Numbered from the stretch's first letter, positions 41,885 through 51,769 are shown. The stretch is DNA of 64,000 nt from Vibrio maerlii (GCF_003415655.1 NZ_QRHC01000010.1:117498-181497), one strand, 5' to 3'. Numbers and translations: made by a program. The notes: generated by a model from the sequence alone, not told the origin.

Positions 41885-42754
41885 ATGAAAGGTATTGTAT
41901 TAGCTGGCGGTTCAGGTACACGTTTGTACCCTCTGACTCGAGGAGTTTCTAAACAACTCTTACCGATTTACGATAAGCCAATGGTGTTTTATCCGATATC
42001 CACGTTAATGTTAGCAGGTATTAAAGATATTCTAATTATTACTACGCCGGAGGATAATGAGGGCTTTAAACGATTGTTGGGTGACGGTTCGGATTTTGGC
42101 ATCAATCTGGAGTATGCCATTCAGTCAAGTCCTGATGGTTTAGCGCAAGCATTCATAATTGGAGAAGAGTTTATAGGGGGTGATTCGGCATGTTTAGTGC
42201 TGGGTGATAACATTTTCTATGGACAGCATTTTTCAGAGGCTCTGTATTCAGCGGCAAATAATAAATGCGGTGCCACTGTATTTGGGTATCAAGTCAAAGA
42301 TCCTGAGCGTTTTGGAGTGGTTGAGTTTGATGACAACATGAAAGCGGTTTCTATTGAAGAAAAACCACTTCAACCGAAATCTAACTATGCGGTTACGGGG
42401 TTATACTTCTATGATAATCGGGTTGTAGATTTTGCTAAACAGGTGACACCTTCAGAACGTGGTGAGTTAGAAATTACGTCAATTAATGATATGTATCTAC
42501 AAGATGGTTCTTTGAATGTCGAACTATTAGGGCGTGGGTTTGCTTGGTTAGATACCGGAACTCATGAGAGTTTGCATGAAGCATCTTCTTTCGTACAAAC
42601 CATTGAGCATGTTCAAGGTTTAAAAGTAGCTTGCTTAGAGGAGATCTCTTGGCGCCAAGGTTGGTTGACTGATGCTCAAATTGAAAAATTAGCTAAGCCT
42701 ATGCTGAAGAATGATTATGGCCAGTATCTAATGTCACTAGTAGAGGGAAAGTAA
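41885..42754 (+). CDS. rfbA: Glucose-1-phosphate thymidylyltransferase
   Basis: 289 residues. LAGGSGTRLYPLTRGVSKQL is the nucleotide-binding signature and YDKPMVFYPISTLM is typical of RmlA. It makes dTDP-glucose from glucose 1-phosphate and dTTP and is normally inhibited by dTDP-rhamnose. It lies 5 bp after rfbB. Confidence 0.96.
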   Translation: MKGIVLAGGSGTRLYPLTRGVSKQLLPIYDKPMVFYPISTLMLAGIKDILIITTPEDNEGFKRLLGDGSDFGINLEYAIQSSPDGLAQAFIIGEEFIGGDSACLVLGDNIFYGQHFSEALYSAANNKCGATVFGYQVKDPERFGVVEFDDNMKAVSIEEKPLQPKSNYAVTGLYFYDNRVVDFAKQVTPSERGELEITSINDMYLQDGSLNVELLGRGFAWLDTGTHESLHEASSFVQTIEHVQGLKVACLEEISWRQGWLTDAQIEKLAKPMLKNDYGQYLMSLVEGK

Positions 42755-42758
42755 CCTG

Positions 42759-43631
42759 ATGAAAGTTATGATTACTGGTTGTAATGGTCAAGTTGGTAGT
42801 TGTCTGGTCGAACAGCTTAAGGGCAAGGCTGAGTTATTGGCCGTCGACTATAAAGGTCTTGATATAACTCAAGAAGAAGCAGTTGCAGAGTGCGTGGCGC
42901 AGTTTAATCCTGATTTTATTATCAATGCTGCAGCTCATACCGCAGTCGATAAGGCAGAAGAAGAAATCGAGTCTTCGTATGCAATTAACTGCGATGGGCC
43001 AAAGTACCTAGCTGAAGCAGCCCAGCAATGCGGGGCTGTCATTCTGCATATCTCCACAGATTATGTGTTTGATGGTCAAGGAGAGAAGGCTTATAAAGAA
43101 TCGGATATGACTGGGCCACAAGGTATTTATGGTGAGAGTAAACTTGCAGGTGAAAAAGCGGTAGCGGAAGCCTGTGAGAAACATTTAATTTTGCGTACAG
43201 CATGGGTCTTTGGTGAGCGTGGTAATAACTTCGTTAAAACCATGTTGCGCCTAGCCGAGAGCCGCAGTGAGCTGAGTGTCGTTGATGATCAGTTTGGAGG
43301 GCCTACTTATGCGGGCGATATTGCATCCGCATTAATTAAAATGGCCAAATTGGTGGAGTCTGGATCTAAAGTCGATTGGGGTATTTATCATTATTCCGGC
43401 ATGCCATATGCGAGTTGGTTTGAATTCGCTAAGGAAGTTTTCATAATGGCACAAGCACAAGGTGTTATTGAGCAACAGCCTAGTTTGTTATCAATCCCTA
43501 CGTCGGCTTATCCGACTCCGGCTAAGCGCCCTGCAAATTCACGTATGGATTGTGGTAAAATAGCAAAGCAGTTTGATATTACGCCAAGTGACTGGCAACA
43601 AGCCCTACAAAATATTTCAGATTATAAGTAG
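42759..43631 (+). CDS. rfbD: dTDP-4-dehydrorhamnose reductase
   Basis: 290 residues. MKVMITGCNGQVGSCLVEQL binds NAD(P)H, HISTDYVFDGQGEKAYKESD and YGESKLAGEKAV hold the catalytic residues. It performs the last step of dTDP-L-rhamnose synthesis. It lies 4 bp after rfbA and before rfbC, so the order is B-A-D-C. Confidence 0.95.
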   Translation: MKVMITGCNGQVGSCLVEQLKGKAELLAVDYKGLDITQEEAVAECVAQFNPDFIINAAAHTAVDKAEEEIESSYAINCDGPKYLAEAAQQCGAVILHISTDYVFDGQGEKAYKESDMTGPQGIYGESKLAGEKAVAEACEKHLILRTAWVFGERGNNFVKTMLRLAESRSELSVVDDQFGGPTYAGDIASALIKMAKLVESGSKVDWGIYHYSGMPYASWFEFAKEVFIMAQAQGVIEQQPSLLSIPTSAYPTPAKRPANSRMDCGKIAKQFDITPSDWQQALQNISDYK

Positions 43632-43636
43632 TTATT

Positions 43637-44188
43637 ATGAAAGTTATTGATACCGATATACCCGATGTCAAAATTATTGAACCAGCAGTCTTTGGTGATG
43701 AACGCGGTTTTTTTATGGAAACTTGGCAGCAAAAAAAGTTTGAAGAGCTAGTAACAGGCAAACCAACTCAGTTTGTGCAAGACAATCACTCAAAATCGAA
43801 GAAGGGAATCTTGCGTGGCTTACATTATCAAACGGCAAACACTCAAGGAAAGCTAGTAAGAGTTGTGAGTGGTGAGGTTTTTGATGTGGCTGTGGATATC
43901 AGAAAAGACTCTCCGACATTTGGAAAATGGGTTGGGGTATATTTATCGGAAGAGAACAAAAGACAACTTTGGGTCCCAGAGGGGTTTGCTCATGGTTTCT
44001 ACGTGACAAGTGAGGTAGCCGAGTTTGTGTACAAGTGCACAGATTATTACAACTCGTTAGCAGAGCACTCAATTTTATGGAACGATGAAGAGTTAGCTAT
44101 CAATTGGCCGATTAATGAGAATGAACAACCTAGTTTATCAGTTAAAGATATTGCGGGTTGTACCTTTGCCGAAGCAGTTTATTTGTAA
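43637..44188 (+). CDS. rfbC: dTDP-4-dehydrorhamnose 3,5-epimerase
   Basis: 183 residues, a cupin-fold enzyme. FGDERGFFMETW, the catalytic His in KGILRGLHYQT, and WVPEGFAHGFYVTSEVAEFV are conserved. It epimerises C3 and C5 of the 4-keto sugar. It completes the dTDP-rhamnose set and is followed after 12 bp by the ABC exporter genes. Confidence 0.96.
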   Translation: MKVIDTDIPDVKIIEPAVFGDERGFFMETWQQKKFEELVTGKPTQFVQDNHSKSKKGILRGLHYQTANTQGKLVRVVSGEVFDVAVDIRKDSPTFGKWVGVYLSEENKRQLWVPEGFAHGFYVTSEVAEFVYKCTDYYNSLAEHSILWNDEELAINWPINENEQPSLSVKDIAGCTFAEAVYL

Positions 44189-44200
44189 TTGGTGTTGTAG

Positions 44201-45055
44201 ATGAGAGATATAGCAAGAGAAGCTGAGCAAGGTATGTTCAATAGATTTTTTTCTAAGTATATGCAACGGTGGCACTCACATACGGGAAAAGATGATATTC
44301 AAGTTGGAATTTTTTCTTACCACGTCTGGTCGACATTAGGGTGGCATGACATAAAACAAAGATATAGACGTTCTGTATTAGGGCCATTCTGGTTCACACT
44401 TAGCACACTAATCATGGTTGGCGTATTAGGTATACTATACTCAACATTATTAAACCAAGAGATAAAGGACTATTTGCCTTATCTTGGTGTAGGATTAGTT
44501 GTTTGGCAGTATATTAGTACTTGCTTTAATGAGGGTAGTAATACGTTCATATCCTATGGTTATATTATGAAGCAAGCAAGAATGCCTATTACTACCCATG
44601 TGATGAGGGTGGTATGGCGTAATTTCATTATTCTTCTTCATAGCCTTCCGGTTGTTGTTTTTTTAATGATATTATTTGGTCATAATTTGACAATTAGTTT
44701 TCTTGGGGTTGTACCAGGTTTACTTATCGTATTGTTGAATACTGTCTGGATTAGCATCGTTTTAAGTATTCTGTGTGCAAGGTTTAGAGATATATTACCT
44801 ATTGTAACTAATATTATACAAGTGGCATTCTTTTTTACTCCTATTATGTGGTCTAAAGAATTGCTAAAAGATAGAGCTTGGGCTGCTGATATTAATCCAT
44901 TCCACCATATGATAGAAATAGTCAGAGCTCCTATTTTAGGTTCAGAGATTGATTTACTTTCGTGGGTATTTTCAATTGTAACACTGGTTGTTGGTTTTTT
45001 GTTCGCCCATTATTTGATGGTCAAATGTCGTGACCGAGTTCCATACTGGTTATAG
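44201..45055 (+). CDS. wzm: Polysaccharide ABC exporter, membrane subunit (Wzm type)
   Basis: 284 residues with six predicted membrane segments between about 60 and 280, an ABC-2 permease. The N-terminal SYHVWSTLGWHDIKQRYRRS followed by VLGPFWFTLST is typical of exporters of O-antigen and capsule. It works with the ATPase that follows (10-bp gap) to move finished O-chains on undecaprenyl diphosphate across the inner membrane. No Wzx or Wzy gene is seen in the cluster, which fits the ABC pathway. Confidence 0.9.
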   Translation: MRDIAREAEQGMFNRFFSKYMQRWHSHTGKDDIQVGIFSYHVWSTLGWHDIKQRYRRSVLGPFWFTLSTLIMVGVLGILYSTLLNQEIKDYLPYLGVGLVVWQYISTCFNEGSNTFISYGYIMKQARMPITTHVMRVVWRNFIILLHSLPVVVFLMILFGHNLTISFLGVVPGLLIVLLNTVWISIVLSILCARFRDILPIVTNIIQVAFFFTPIMWSKELLKDRAWAADINPFHHMIEIVRAPILGSEIDLLSWVFSIVTLVVGFLFAHYLMVKCRDRVPYWL

Positions 45056-45065
45056 AGGAATATCT

Positions 45066-45782
45066 ATGAGTGTAAATCTTACAGCAGAAAACCTTACAGT
45101 AGAGTTCCCTATTTATGAGAACTCTCACCGTTCTTTAAAAAAGAAAGTTATAAATATGACTACTGGAGGAAAAATAGGCAGTGATGCAGGTAAACACCCA
45201 GTAGTAAGAGCTTTAGATGGCCTAAACTTTACAATAAGTGAAGGGGATCGTGTCGGCTTGGTTGGCCATAATGGTTCTGGCAAAACAACGTTACTACGTG
45301 TGTTAAATGGTGTTTATTCCCCAGTCCAGGGTAGTCTTCAAACCACTGGTCGAATTGCATCATTGCTTGATGTTTCTATGGGGTTAGATCCTGACGCAAC
45401 TGGCTTTGAAAATATATTTATTAAAGGTCTCATGGATGGCCTAGCTCCTGAAGCGATTCGAAACAAAATAGATGAGATTGCAGATTTTACCGAGTTAGGT
45501 GAGTATTTAAATTTGCCTGTTAAGACATATTCGAGTGGTATGATGCTTCGTTTGGCATTCTCAATATCTACTAGTGTTGAAGCAGACATTATCATTATGG
45601 ATGAGTGGCTAAGTGTTGGAGATGCTGCCTTTAATCAAAAAGCTTCAGAGCGCTTAACGTCGTTAATAGATAAATCATCGATTTTAATCATTGCTTCTCA
45701 TGATCCAACTTTGATTGAAAGTGTATGTAATAGAAAAATACATATGGAACACGGAAAAATAATTTCTGATGAGAGAGTTTAA
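45066..45782 (+). CDS. wzt: Polysaccharide ABC exporter, ATPase subunit (Wzt type, short form)
   Basis: 238 residues from ATG 45066. Walker A GHNGSGKTT is at 68-76, the signature YSSGMMLRL near 155, and Walker B IIIMDEWLS near 175. The protein ends right after the nucleotide-binding domain. It lacks the C-terminal carbohydrate-binding domain of Wzt proteins that recognise a capped chain end. It therefore resembles the short ATPases of exporters that do not require a cap, such as the K. pneumoniae O2a type. Confidence 0.9.
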   Translation: MSVNLTAENLTVEFPIYENSHRSLKKKVINMTTGGKIGSDAGKHPVVRALDGLNFTISEGDRVGLVGHNGSGKTTLLRVLNGVYSPVQGSLQTTGRIASLLDVSMGLDPDATGFENIFIKGLMDGLAPEAIRNKIDEIADFTELGEYLNLPVKTYSSGMMLRLAFSISTSVEADIIIMDEWLSVGDAAFNQKASERLTSLIDKSSILIIASHDPTLIESVCNRKIHMEHGKIISDERV

Positions 45783-45808
45783 AGTCTATTACGAATATAG
45801 GTCAGTAG

Positions 45809-47179
45809 ATGAAAAGAGATAGCTTTATATTAAAGGCTTCAGAATATAGTTTTTCAAGGCCCCCGCTAAATATTTTAAAAGGCATGGTTAGCGCTTACTT
45901 GGCTTATCCAATTGCTGAGAAAATGGAAAAAAGGAATGTAACGAGCAAGTTTAAAGAACTTAATCGACATTATAAGCTTTCTTTTTCAGAGAGAGAGTCT
46001 CTTATACAACAAAACCTCTTTGATACACTCAGCTTTGTTCAAGTAAATGTTCCCTATTATAGAGACCTCTTCAAAGATATATCCTTTTCGCCGAATCTTA
46101 TAAAAAAGGATATAGCATACCTAAATGATGTTCCTCTCCTTACAAAGGATATAATTAGAGAGCAAGGTGATCGACTTCTGTCCAGACCCTTGAAGGAAAT
46201 AAGACATCATGTTTGTAAAACTGGTGGTTCTACAGGGTCGTCATGTTTCATATACTATGATCAAGCATCCGCAGATTATTCTTCAGCCATAACTCTTTTT
46301 TCCAGAGATAGTATTGGTAATTCGAAGTCTAAGTCTGAACTCCATTTTGCATGTAGGTTTTTAGGAGAAGAGCAACCTGATTGGCCAAATAGAGAAGATT
46401 TTAAATGTTTTGCAATGAACCGGAGTAATATCTTTTTTTCTTCCCTTGATGAAGCTGGGTTAGAAGAAATTATTAGAACTTTGAGAAATAGACGGCCACA
46501 CCTAGTTCATGCGCATCCTTCAACTATATACTCTTTGGCCTGTTATATTGAAGGAAAATATAAAAGTATGTGCCTTTTCGACGTGTTTGAATCTAGTGGG
46601 GAGTTGCTAGAGGACTATATGCGCGAGAAAATTCAAAAAGTTCTATGCTGCCGAGTAATAAATAGATATGGGCTCGCTGAATTAGGAGTTATGGCGTATC
46701 AATTTGAGGGGCGTTCTGACATGTTTGTTTATGACTCTGAAGGCTACCCTGAGAGTTTTGAACATAGTGATGGCCGACGTGAGTTAGTGTTTACAGGCTT
46801 TCGGAATAGGCTGATGCCACTAATTAGATACAAGACGGGTGATCTCGCTTCGGTAGAGAAAAGGTTGGATGGTTTTTATTTGACAAATGTGACAGGGCGT
46901 ATTCACGACGTTGTTAGGCTTCGTGGGAAGGAATTCCCAACTCATCATATTCAAGATGTGTTAGACCATAGAGTCGGGGGCATACAAGAGTTTCAAATAG
47001 ATACACGTAGTGATAAGCCGATTCTTCGATTAGCGCTGGAACTAAGTGCCAACCGAGATGAAGTTCAGGCTAAAGTAGAGCACTACTGGCCCAATGCTTT
47101 TAATATTAAGTTTGTAGAGCACGATGATTTTGTGCGTGTTGGACATCGTTCGAAATTTAGGCATGTGGTTGACAGATGA
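45809..47179 (+). CDS. CapK/PaaK-like adenylate-forming protein
   Basis: 456 residues related to phenylacetate-CoA ligase and CapK of capsule loci. ATP-binding motif KTGGSTGSSCF is near 139, INRYGLAELGVMAY near 284, MPLIRYKTGDLA near 336 and GRIHDVVRLRGKEFPTHHIQ near 370. These enzymes make acyl-adenylates. CapK-like proteins are common in polysaccharide clusters but their substrate is unknown; attachment of an acyl or amino-acid group to a sugar is an inference. It is 26 bp after wzt and its stop overlaps the next start (ATGA). A paralogue is fused to a GT2 domain at 61599. Confidence 0.8.
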   Translation: MKRDSFILKASEYSFSRPPLNILKGMVSAYLAYPIAEKMEKRNVTSKFKELNRHYKLSFSERESLIQQNLFDTLSFVQVNVPYYRDLFKDISFSPNLIKKDIAYLNDVPLLTKDIIREQGDRLLSRPLKEIRHHVCKTGGSTGSSCFIYYDQASADYSSAITLFSRDSIGNSKSKSELHFACRFLGEEQPDWPNREDFKCFAMNRSNIFFSSLDEAGLEEIIRTLRNRRPHLVHAHPSTIYSLACYIEGKYKSMCLFDVFESSGELLEDYMREKIQKVLCCRVINRYGLAELGVMAYQFEGRSDMFVYDSEGYPESFEHSDGRRELVFTGFRNRLMPLIRYKTGDLASVEKRLDGFYLTNVTGRIHDVVRLRGKEFPTHHIQDVLDHRVGGIQEFQIDTRSDKPILRLALELSANRDEVQAKVEHYWPNAFNIKFVEHDDFVRVGHRSKFRHVVDR

Positions 47180-48732
47180 TTGGTATATTAAACTCAAAAT
47201 TAGAGGCATTTAAATATGTCTTTGGTGCATTTAAACGTTCATTTTCTGATTCTCAAATTTTGGAGTTGGAGAGTCTTGAAGATCTTGAGTTCAAGAAGGT
47301 TTCTGCGCTAGTTTTAATTTCACCTACCGAGCAACAACTTGGTAGTGCTATAGCTATAAGTTGTATAAAAAAGCTAGTTATATTGGGAACTATTCCTATC
47401 AGTTACTCAGATGTTTTTCAGTTCCACCTGGGGGATTGGCCTCAAGGTGAATGGGGTAAAGCCCCAAGCGCTGATACGTACAAATTCTCTGAAAGTAGGG
47501 AAATTGTCGAGTATACAGAAAACTCTAAGAGGCGTTTTGGTTGTACTTATGACCGTCCCTTGGAAAGGTTCGATTTTATGGACGAATGGAACAACCTTGG
47601 GTATGGAGCTATAAAAACAACTAATGATATTTGGTCTCTTTCATTTCCAGCTATCTTTGATCAAAAGAATGTATTGTCGAATATTAACAAGGATGGGGAG
47701 TTGATCTGTTCATACTCTTCGTTTATTGAATTAGAAGACAAATTCTGCCTTTGGTTTAATAGAGAAGTGGGGCCAGTAGACTCATATGAATGGCAGATTA
47801 TAGAATACTACCTGTCTTCAATCCCGGTAGATGGGGGCAACTGTTATCCTGTATTATTAGAAGTTCCTACTGGGTTTGATTGCGCCATTACGATGAGACT
47901 AGACTGTGATGAGGATATTGAATCTAGTCGTTATCTTTGGAACGCATATAGGGAGGAAAGCATCCCTTTCTCACTTGCAATCCACACCAAGAACCTGAGC
48001 GATGAACGACATTTTCCGATTATGCGGGAATTAGACCTCGCAGGAGAGGCTATACTTTCTCATACTGCAACTCATGCACCAAATTGGGGAGGTTCATATG
48101 AGTCTGCATTATCTGAAGCAAAAATTTCTGCAGATCTGATAGAGAGTGTTATCAATAAGCGTGTTGTATATGCTGTTTCTCCTTTCCATCATACTCCTAT
48201 ATATGCGTTAAAAGCGCTGAATGATGCGGGCTACAAAGGCTGTATTGGTGGCATTATTAAGAATGATCCTGAGTTCTTGACCTTCAATGGAGGAAATCTT
48301 GCTGATTTACCTGATAGTTTTATCGGACATAGTCAACAAGTAATGCTTCATGGAGATTGTATTTTAGATGATGGAGGTGACTCCATTAGGATTTATAAGA
48401 AATCGTTTGATATTTCCAAGAAAACTAACACTATATTTGGCTATTTAGATCATCCATTTTCGGATAGATACCAATATGGTTGGGAAAGTGAGAAGCAAAG
48501 AAAAGATGTTCATTTTGAGTTAATTGACTATATTCGTAGTAATTCAAATACACCATGCTTTATGAACGAAGTTGATGCAATGAACTTTTTACAAGATAAA
48601 GAAAAATTATATCCAATAATTGCTAATGGAGTGCCAACATTAGCCTTAAAAAAAGGGTATATTAGACAAAGCTTATTTATACCTAAGGTTATGTATAAAG
48701 GGGTAGTATTTGATGGGGCGATACGTGACTAG
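47176..48732 (+). CDS. Polysaccharide deacetylase-like (NodB) protein
   Basis: 518 residues. The first 230 have no domain I recognise. The rest fits the NodB fold: the acidic motif ITMRLDCDED at about 238-247, the metal-binding HTATH at 296-300 (form HXXXH), and VSPFHHTP further on. This is the Asp-His-His set of carbohydrate esterase 4, which removes N- or O-acetyl groups. There is no signal peptide, so it may act in the cytoplasm on a growing chain. It is translationally coupled to the CapK-like gene. Confidence 0.75.
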   Translation: MIGILNSKLEAFKYVFGAFKRSFSDSQILELESLEDLEFKKVSALVLISPTEQQLGSAIAISCIKKLVILGTIPISYSDVFQFHLGDWPQGEWGKAPSADTYKFSESREIVEYTENSKRRFGCTYDRPLERFDFMDEWNNLGYGAIKTTNDIWSLSFPAIFDQKNVLSNINKDGELICSYSSFIELEDKFCLWFNREVGPVDSYEWQIIEYYLSSIPVDGGNCYPVLLEVPTGFDCAITMRLDCDEDIESSRYLWNAYREESIPFSLAIHTKNLSDERHFPIMRELDLAGEAILSHTATHAPNWGGSYESALSEAKISADLIESVINKRVVYAVSPFHHTPIYALKALNDAGYKGCIGGIIKNDPEFLTFNGGNLADLPDSFIGHSQQVMLHGDCILDDGGDSIRIYKKSFDISKKTNTIFGYLDHPFSDRYQYGWESEKQRKDVHFELIDYIRSNSNTPCFMNEVDAMNFLQDKEKLYPIIANGVPTLALKKGYIRQSLFIPKVMYKGVVFDGAIRD

Positions 48733-49918
48733 AGCAGAAACTACAATTGTTCTATTTTCCACTGCAGATTGGAAAGAACCCTATTGGACTAATAAGCAGC
48801 ATACTGCAAAGGTTTTATCCAATCTAGGCTACTCTGTTATATATGTAGAGAGTATAGGCCTAAGGGCGCCAAAAATTGGAAGCTCTAAAGATATTAGACG
48901 TATTTTAAATCGCGTATATACAGGGCTCCAATCACTAGTTTGCGGTGCAGATAAACAGAGTGATAAGTTAGTAGTTTTATCTCCGTTGGTGCTACCTAAC
49001 CCAAAGAACTATCAGCTTATAAAAAAGCTAAATAGCTTTATTCTTAATTTTCTGATTAAAAGAGAATTAGCTAGGTTTTGTAATAATTATCTCATCGCCT
49101 GGACTTATCACCCATTTGTGCAAGATGTGGTTGATAAGATGGAGTTTGATAAAATCATATATCATTCAGTTGACGATCTATCGAAGATACCGGGTATCGA
49201 AGAAAGCAACTTTAACTCTCATGAAGAACGGTTGTTAAATATTTGTGATCATGTATTTGTTACCACTAAAAGCCTCGAGAAACGCTGTTCAAAAATTAAT
49301 GAATCGGTACATTACCACTCTAATGTAGTAGATTTTGGACATTTTTCAAATTCTAACAAATCCACTGATGAAAAATTACATATTGTAAGAAAAAGCAAAG
49401 CCAAAAAAGTTATCTATCATGGTGTTCTATCAGACTTTAAAGTTGACTTTAAGTTACTATTTAAAGTGGCGAGCATGTGTCATGAATTGGAATTCTATAT
49501 AATTGGTCAGGAGCGAGAAGGGCAGAAAAATAATGATTTTTTTGAACTGAAATCCCTAAGCAATGTTTATCATTTGGGATATGTTCCTTATTCTGATTTG
49601 CCAGATTTTTTACATCTAATGGATGTTGGGATTTTACCTACATTGTTAAATGAATATACAGATTCAATGTTTCCAATGAAGTTTTATGAATACGTAGCAG
49701 CGGGTCTACCCGTTGTTTCAACGAAACTTAATTTCACTGAATATACTAAAAATGAGGCTATATCTGTTTCAGATAGTTATGAAGTATTTGCTGAAAACAT
49801 AAGAAGGCATATTGAGCAAGGGAAATTAGATGCTCGAGTAGCTAAGGAAATTATAGGGGATAATACGTGGATTGGACGCACTAAAAAAATGTTAGCCATA
49901 ATAGAAGGAAGTGACTAG
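48713..49918 (+). CDS. Glycosyltransferase, GT-B fold (GT4/TuaH-like)
   Basis: 401 residues from ATG 48713, which overlaps the preceding gene by 20 bp; a TTG one codon earlier is possible. The N-terminal STADWKEPYWTNKQHTAKVL resembles TuaH-like transferases. The C-terminal half has KVIYHGVLSDFKVDFKLL and MFPMKFYEYVAAGLPVVST, the donor-binding pattern of GT4. It probably adds one sugar of the O-unit. Donor and acceptor are unknown. Confidence 0.8.
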   Translation: MGRYVTRAETTIVLFSTADWKEPYWTNKQHTAKVLSNLGYSVIYVESIGLRAPKIGSSKDIRRILNRVYTGLQSLVCGADKQSDKLVVLSPLVLPNPKNYQLIKKLNSFILNFLIKRELARFCNNYLIAWTYHPFVQDVVDKMEFDKIIYHSVDDLSKIPGIEESNFNSHEERLLNICDHVFVTTKSLEKRCSKINESVHYHSNVVDFGHFSNSNKSTDEKLHIVRKSKAKKVIYHGVLSDFKVDFKLLFKVASMCHELEFYIIGQEREGQKNNDFFELKSLSNVYHLGYVPYSDLPDFLHLMDVGILPTLLNEYTDSMFPMKFYEYVAAGLPVVSTKLNFTEYTKNEAISVSDSYEVFAENIRRHIEQGKLDARVAKEIIGDNTWIGRTKKMLAIIEGSD

Positions 49919-50916
49919 TGAAAGTTTTATTCGCAACATACCCAATGGCCTTTCACACACCAGGTGGAGGAGAGATTCAACTTCTAGCGTACAAAAAAGC
50001 ACTTGAAGGTAAAGGGGTACAAGTAGACTTGTTTAATCCTTGGAAGCCTAACTTTGTAGAGTATGATCTAGTCCATTTCTTTTCTTGCGTTGGTGGCTCT
50101 ATACACTTTTGCAACTTTATTCGTAATTTAGGTATACCACTAGTAGTTACTTCAAGCCTCTGGATTACAGAAGAAACAAAAGAGCTTTATCCGTATGAAG
50201 AAATATCTGCCCAGTTGAACTTGTCCGATTCCATTATTACCAATTCTGAAATGGAAAGTGATGAACTTTCCAAAGTTCTCAATATAGAGAGGGAAAAATT
50301 TCATAGTGTTTATAATGCTGTAGATGAACTATTCTTCAACAAAGTAGATGGTTCATTGTTTAGGAATGAATTTGATATTGAAGGCAAGTTTGTTTTAAAT
50401 GTAGCTAATATAGAACCAAGAAAGAACCAATTGTCTTTAGCTAGGGCAATGCAATCTTTTGATGATAGGAAGTTAGTGTTAATTGGGCATGTTAGAGATC
50501 ATAGTTATTTCGACGCAGTGAAGGCAGAGTTAGCACCAGAAAAAATAGTGCATATAGATGGCATAGACCACTATTCCCCTCTACTTCGTTCAGCATATGA
50601 TGCTGCAGATGTATTCTGTTTGCCAAGTACTCTGGAAACTCCGGGGTTAGCTGCATTAGAGGCAAAAGCGCTGGGGACAAAGGGAGTCATTACTCAAGAG
50701 GGCTCCACTAAAGAATATTTCGGTGATAGTGTTGTCTATTGTGACCCCAGTAATGATTACAGTATCAGGGAAGCAATTAAAGAAGCAACTTCGAATGACG
50801 ATAAAATAGTTAGTTCTAAGGCTGACAATCTATATTCTTGGGATGAAGCAATTGAAAAGCTTATTATCACTTATGAAGAAACCATAGCGGAGAAAAATTT
50901 TTTTTCGCAAAAGTAA
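49918..50916 (+). CDS. Glycosyltransferase family 4
   Basis: 332 residues from a GTG that shares one base with the previous stop. FHTPGGGEIQLLAYKKALEG is the acceptor-side loop, VLNVANIEPRKNQLSLARAM and LPSTLETPGLAALEAKALG (the EX7E type motif) are GT4 donor motifs. Rhamnose or mannose transfer is plausible because both nucleotide sugars are made in the cluster. Confidence 0.85.
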   Translation: MKVLFATYPMAFHTPGGGEIQLLAYKKALEGKGVQVDLFNPWKPNFVEYDLVHFFSCVGGSIHFCNFIRNLGIPLVVTSSLWITEETKELYPYEEISAQLNLSDSIITNSEMESDELSKVLNIEREKFHSVYNAVDELFFNKVDGSLFRNEFDIEGKFVLNVANIEPRKNQLSLARAMQSFDDRKLVLIGHVRDHSYFDAVKAELAPEKIVHIDGIDHYSPLLRSAYDAADVFCLPSTLETPGLAALEAKALGTKGVITQEGSTKEYFGDSVVYCDPSNDYSIREAIKEATSNDDKIVSSKADNLYSWDEAIEKLIITYEETIAEKNFFSQK

Positions 50917-50926
50917 TGAGGTAAAA

Positions 50927-51769
50927 ATGGTCGAGCTTGCTATTGGTATAGTGACATACAATACCAAAGAATCAGAATTGGAGATGTGGCTACATTCTCT
51001 CAAACAAGCTAAAAATTATTCTGAGTCTAAAGGGTTAGATTTGAATATTAAGCTTATATACATCGATAATGGTAATAAAAGTCAGGCATTATCAGCTTAT
51101 GAAAATGTAACGCGATTGGATAGTAGGGGTAATATTGGATTTACAGTAGCGTCTAACTTAATTGTTGAAGAGATGCTCTCCAATACTGGTGCTGAATATT
51201 ATTTAACAGGGAACCCCGATGGGATGTTCCATCCATACTTTTTTTACGAAATTATCACTTTTGCCAAAGGGAAGCCTTTAGCGATTGTCGAGTGTAGTCA
51301 GTTTCCTGAAGAGCACCCAAAAATGTATGATAAGGAAACATTTGAGGTGTCTTGGGCTTCGGGGTGCGCTTCTCTTTATCCTAGAGAAATCCTCAACAAA
51401 GTTGGTAGTCTAGATGAGAACTTCTTCATGTATTGTGAGGATGTTGATTTTTCTTGGAGAACAAAATTGGCCGGCTATAAAGTTCTTCATTGTCCGAATG
51501 CTTTATATGCCCATTTTGTTATCAATAGAAAAGCTACAAAAACAACCACTAAATTCTTTTACGAAAGTGGTCGTTATTTAGGGAAGAAATACCACAACGC
51601 AGAGTTTGTTGATTTTTGTGAAGAGGTGCTCGTGGCTGAAGGTATCTACAGCACTTATGAAGAATTGCCACAGATTGAAGTGAACGGTTTGCCGGCTAGT
51701 AAAGAGCAAGCAATCGATGTTTCAAATTTTGTCGAAAAATTTTATTTTTCCCGAGGTAGATGGTCATGA
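50927..51769 (+). CDS. Glycosyltransferase family 2
   Basis: 280 residues. LAIGIVTYNTKESELEMWLH opens a GT-A fold, and WASGCASLYPREILNKVGSL with FFMYCEDVDFSWR is the pattern of rhamnosyltransferases and related GT2 enzymes. The usual DXD region appears as NPDGM. It is soluble, with no membrane segment. Rhamnosyl transfer is inferred only. Confidence 0.83.
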   Translation: MVELAIGIVTYNTKESELEMWLHSLKQAKNYSESKGLDLNIKLIYIDNGNKSQALSAYENVTRLDSRGNIGFTVASNLIVEEMLSNTGAEYYLTGNPDGMFHPYFFYEIITFAKGKPLAIVECSQFPEEHPKMYDKETFEVSWASGCASLYPREILNKVGSLDENFFMYCEDVDFSWRTKLAGYKVLHCPNALYAHFVINRKATKTTTKFFYESGRYLGKKYHNAEFVDFCEEVLVAEGIYSTYEELPQIEVNGLPASKEQAIDVSNFVEKFYFSRGRWS

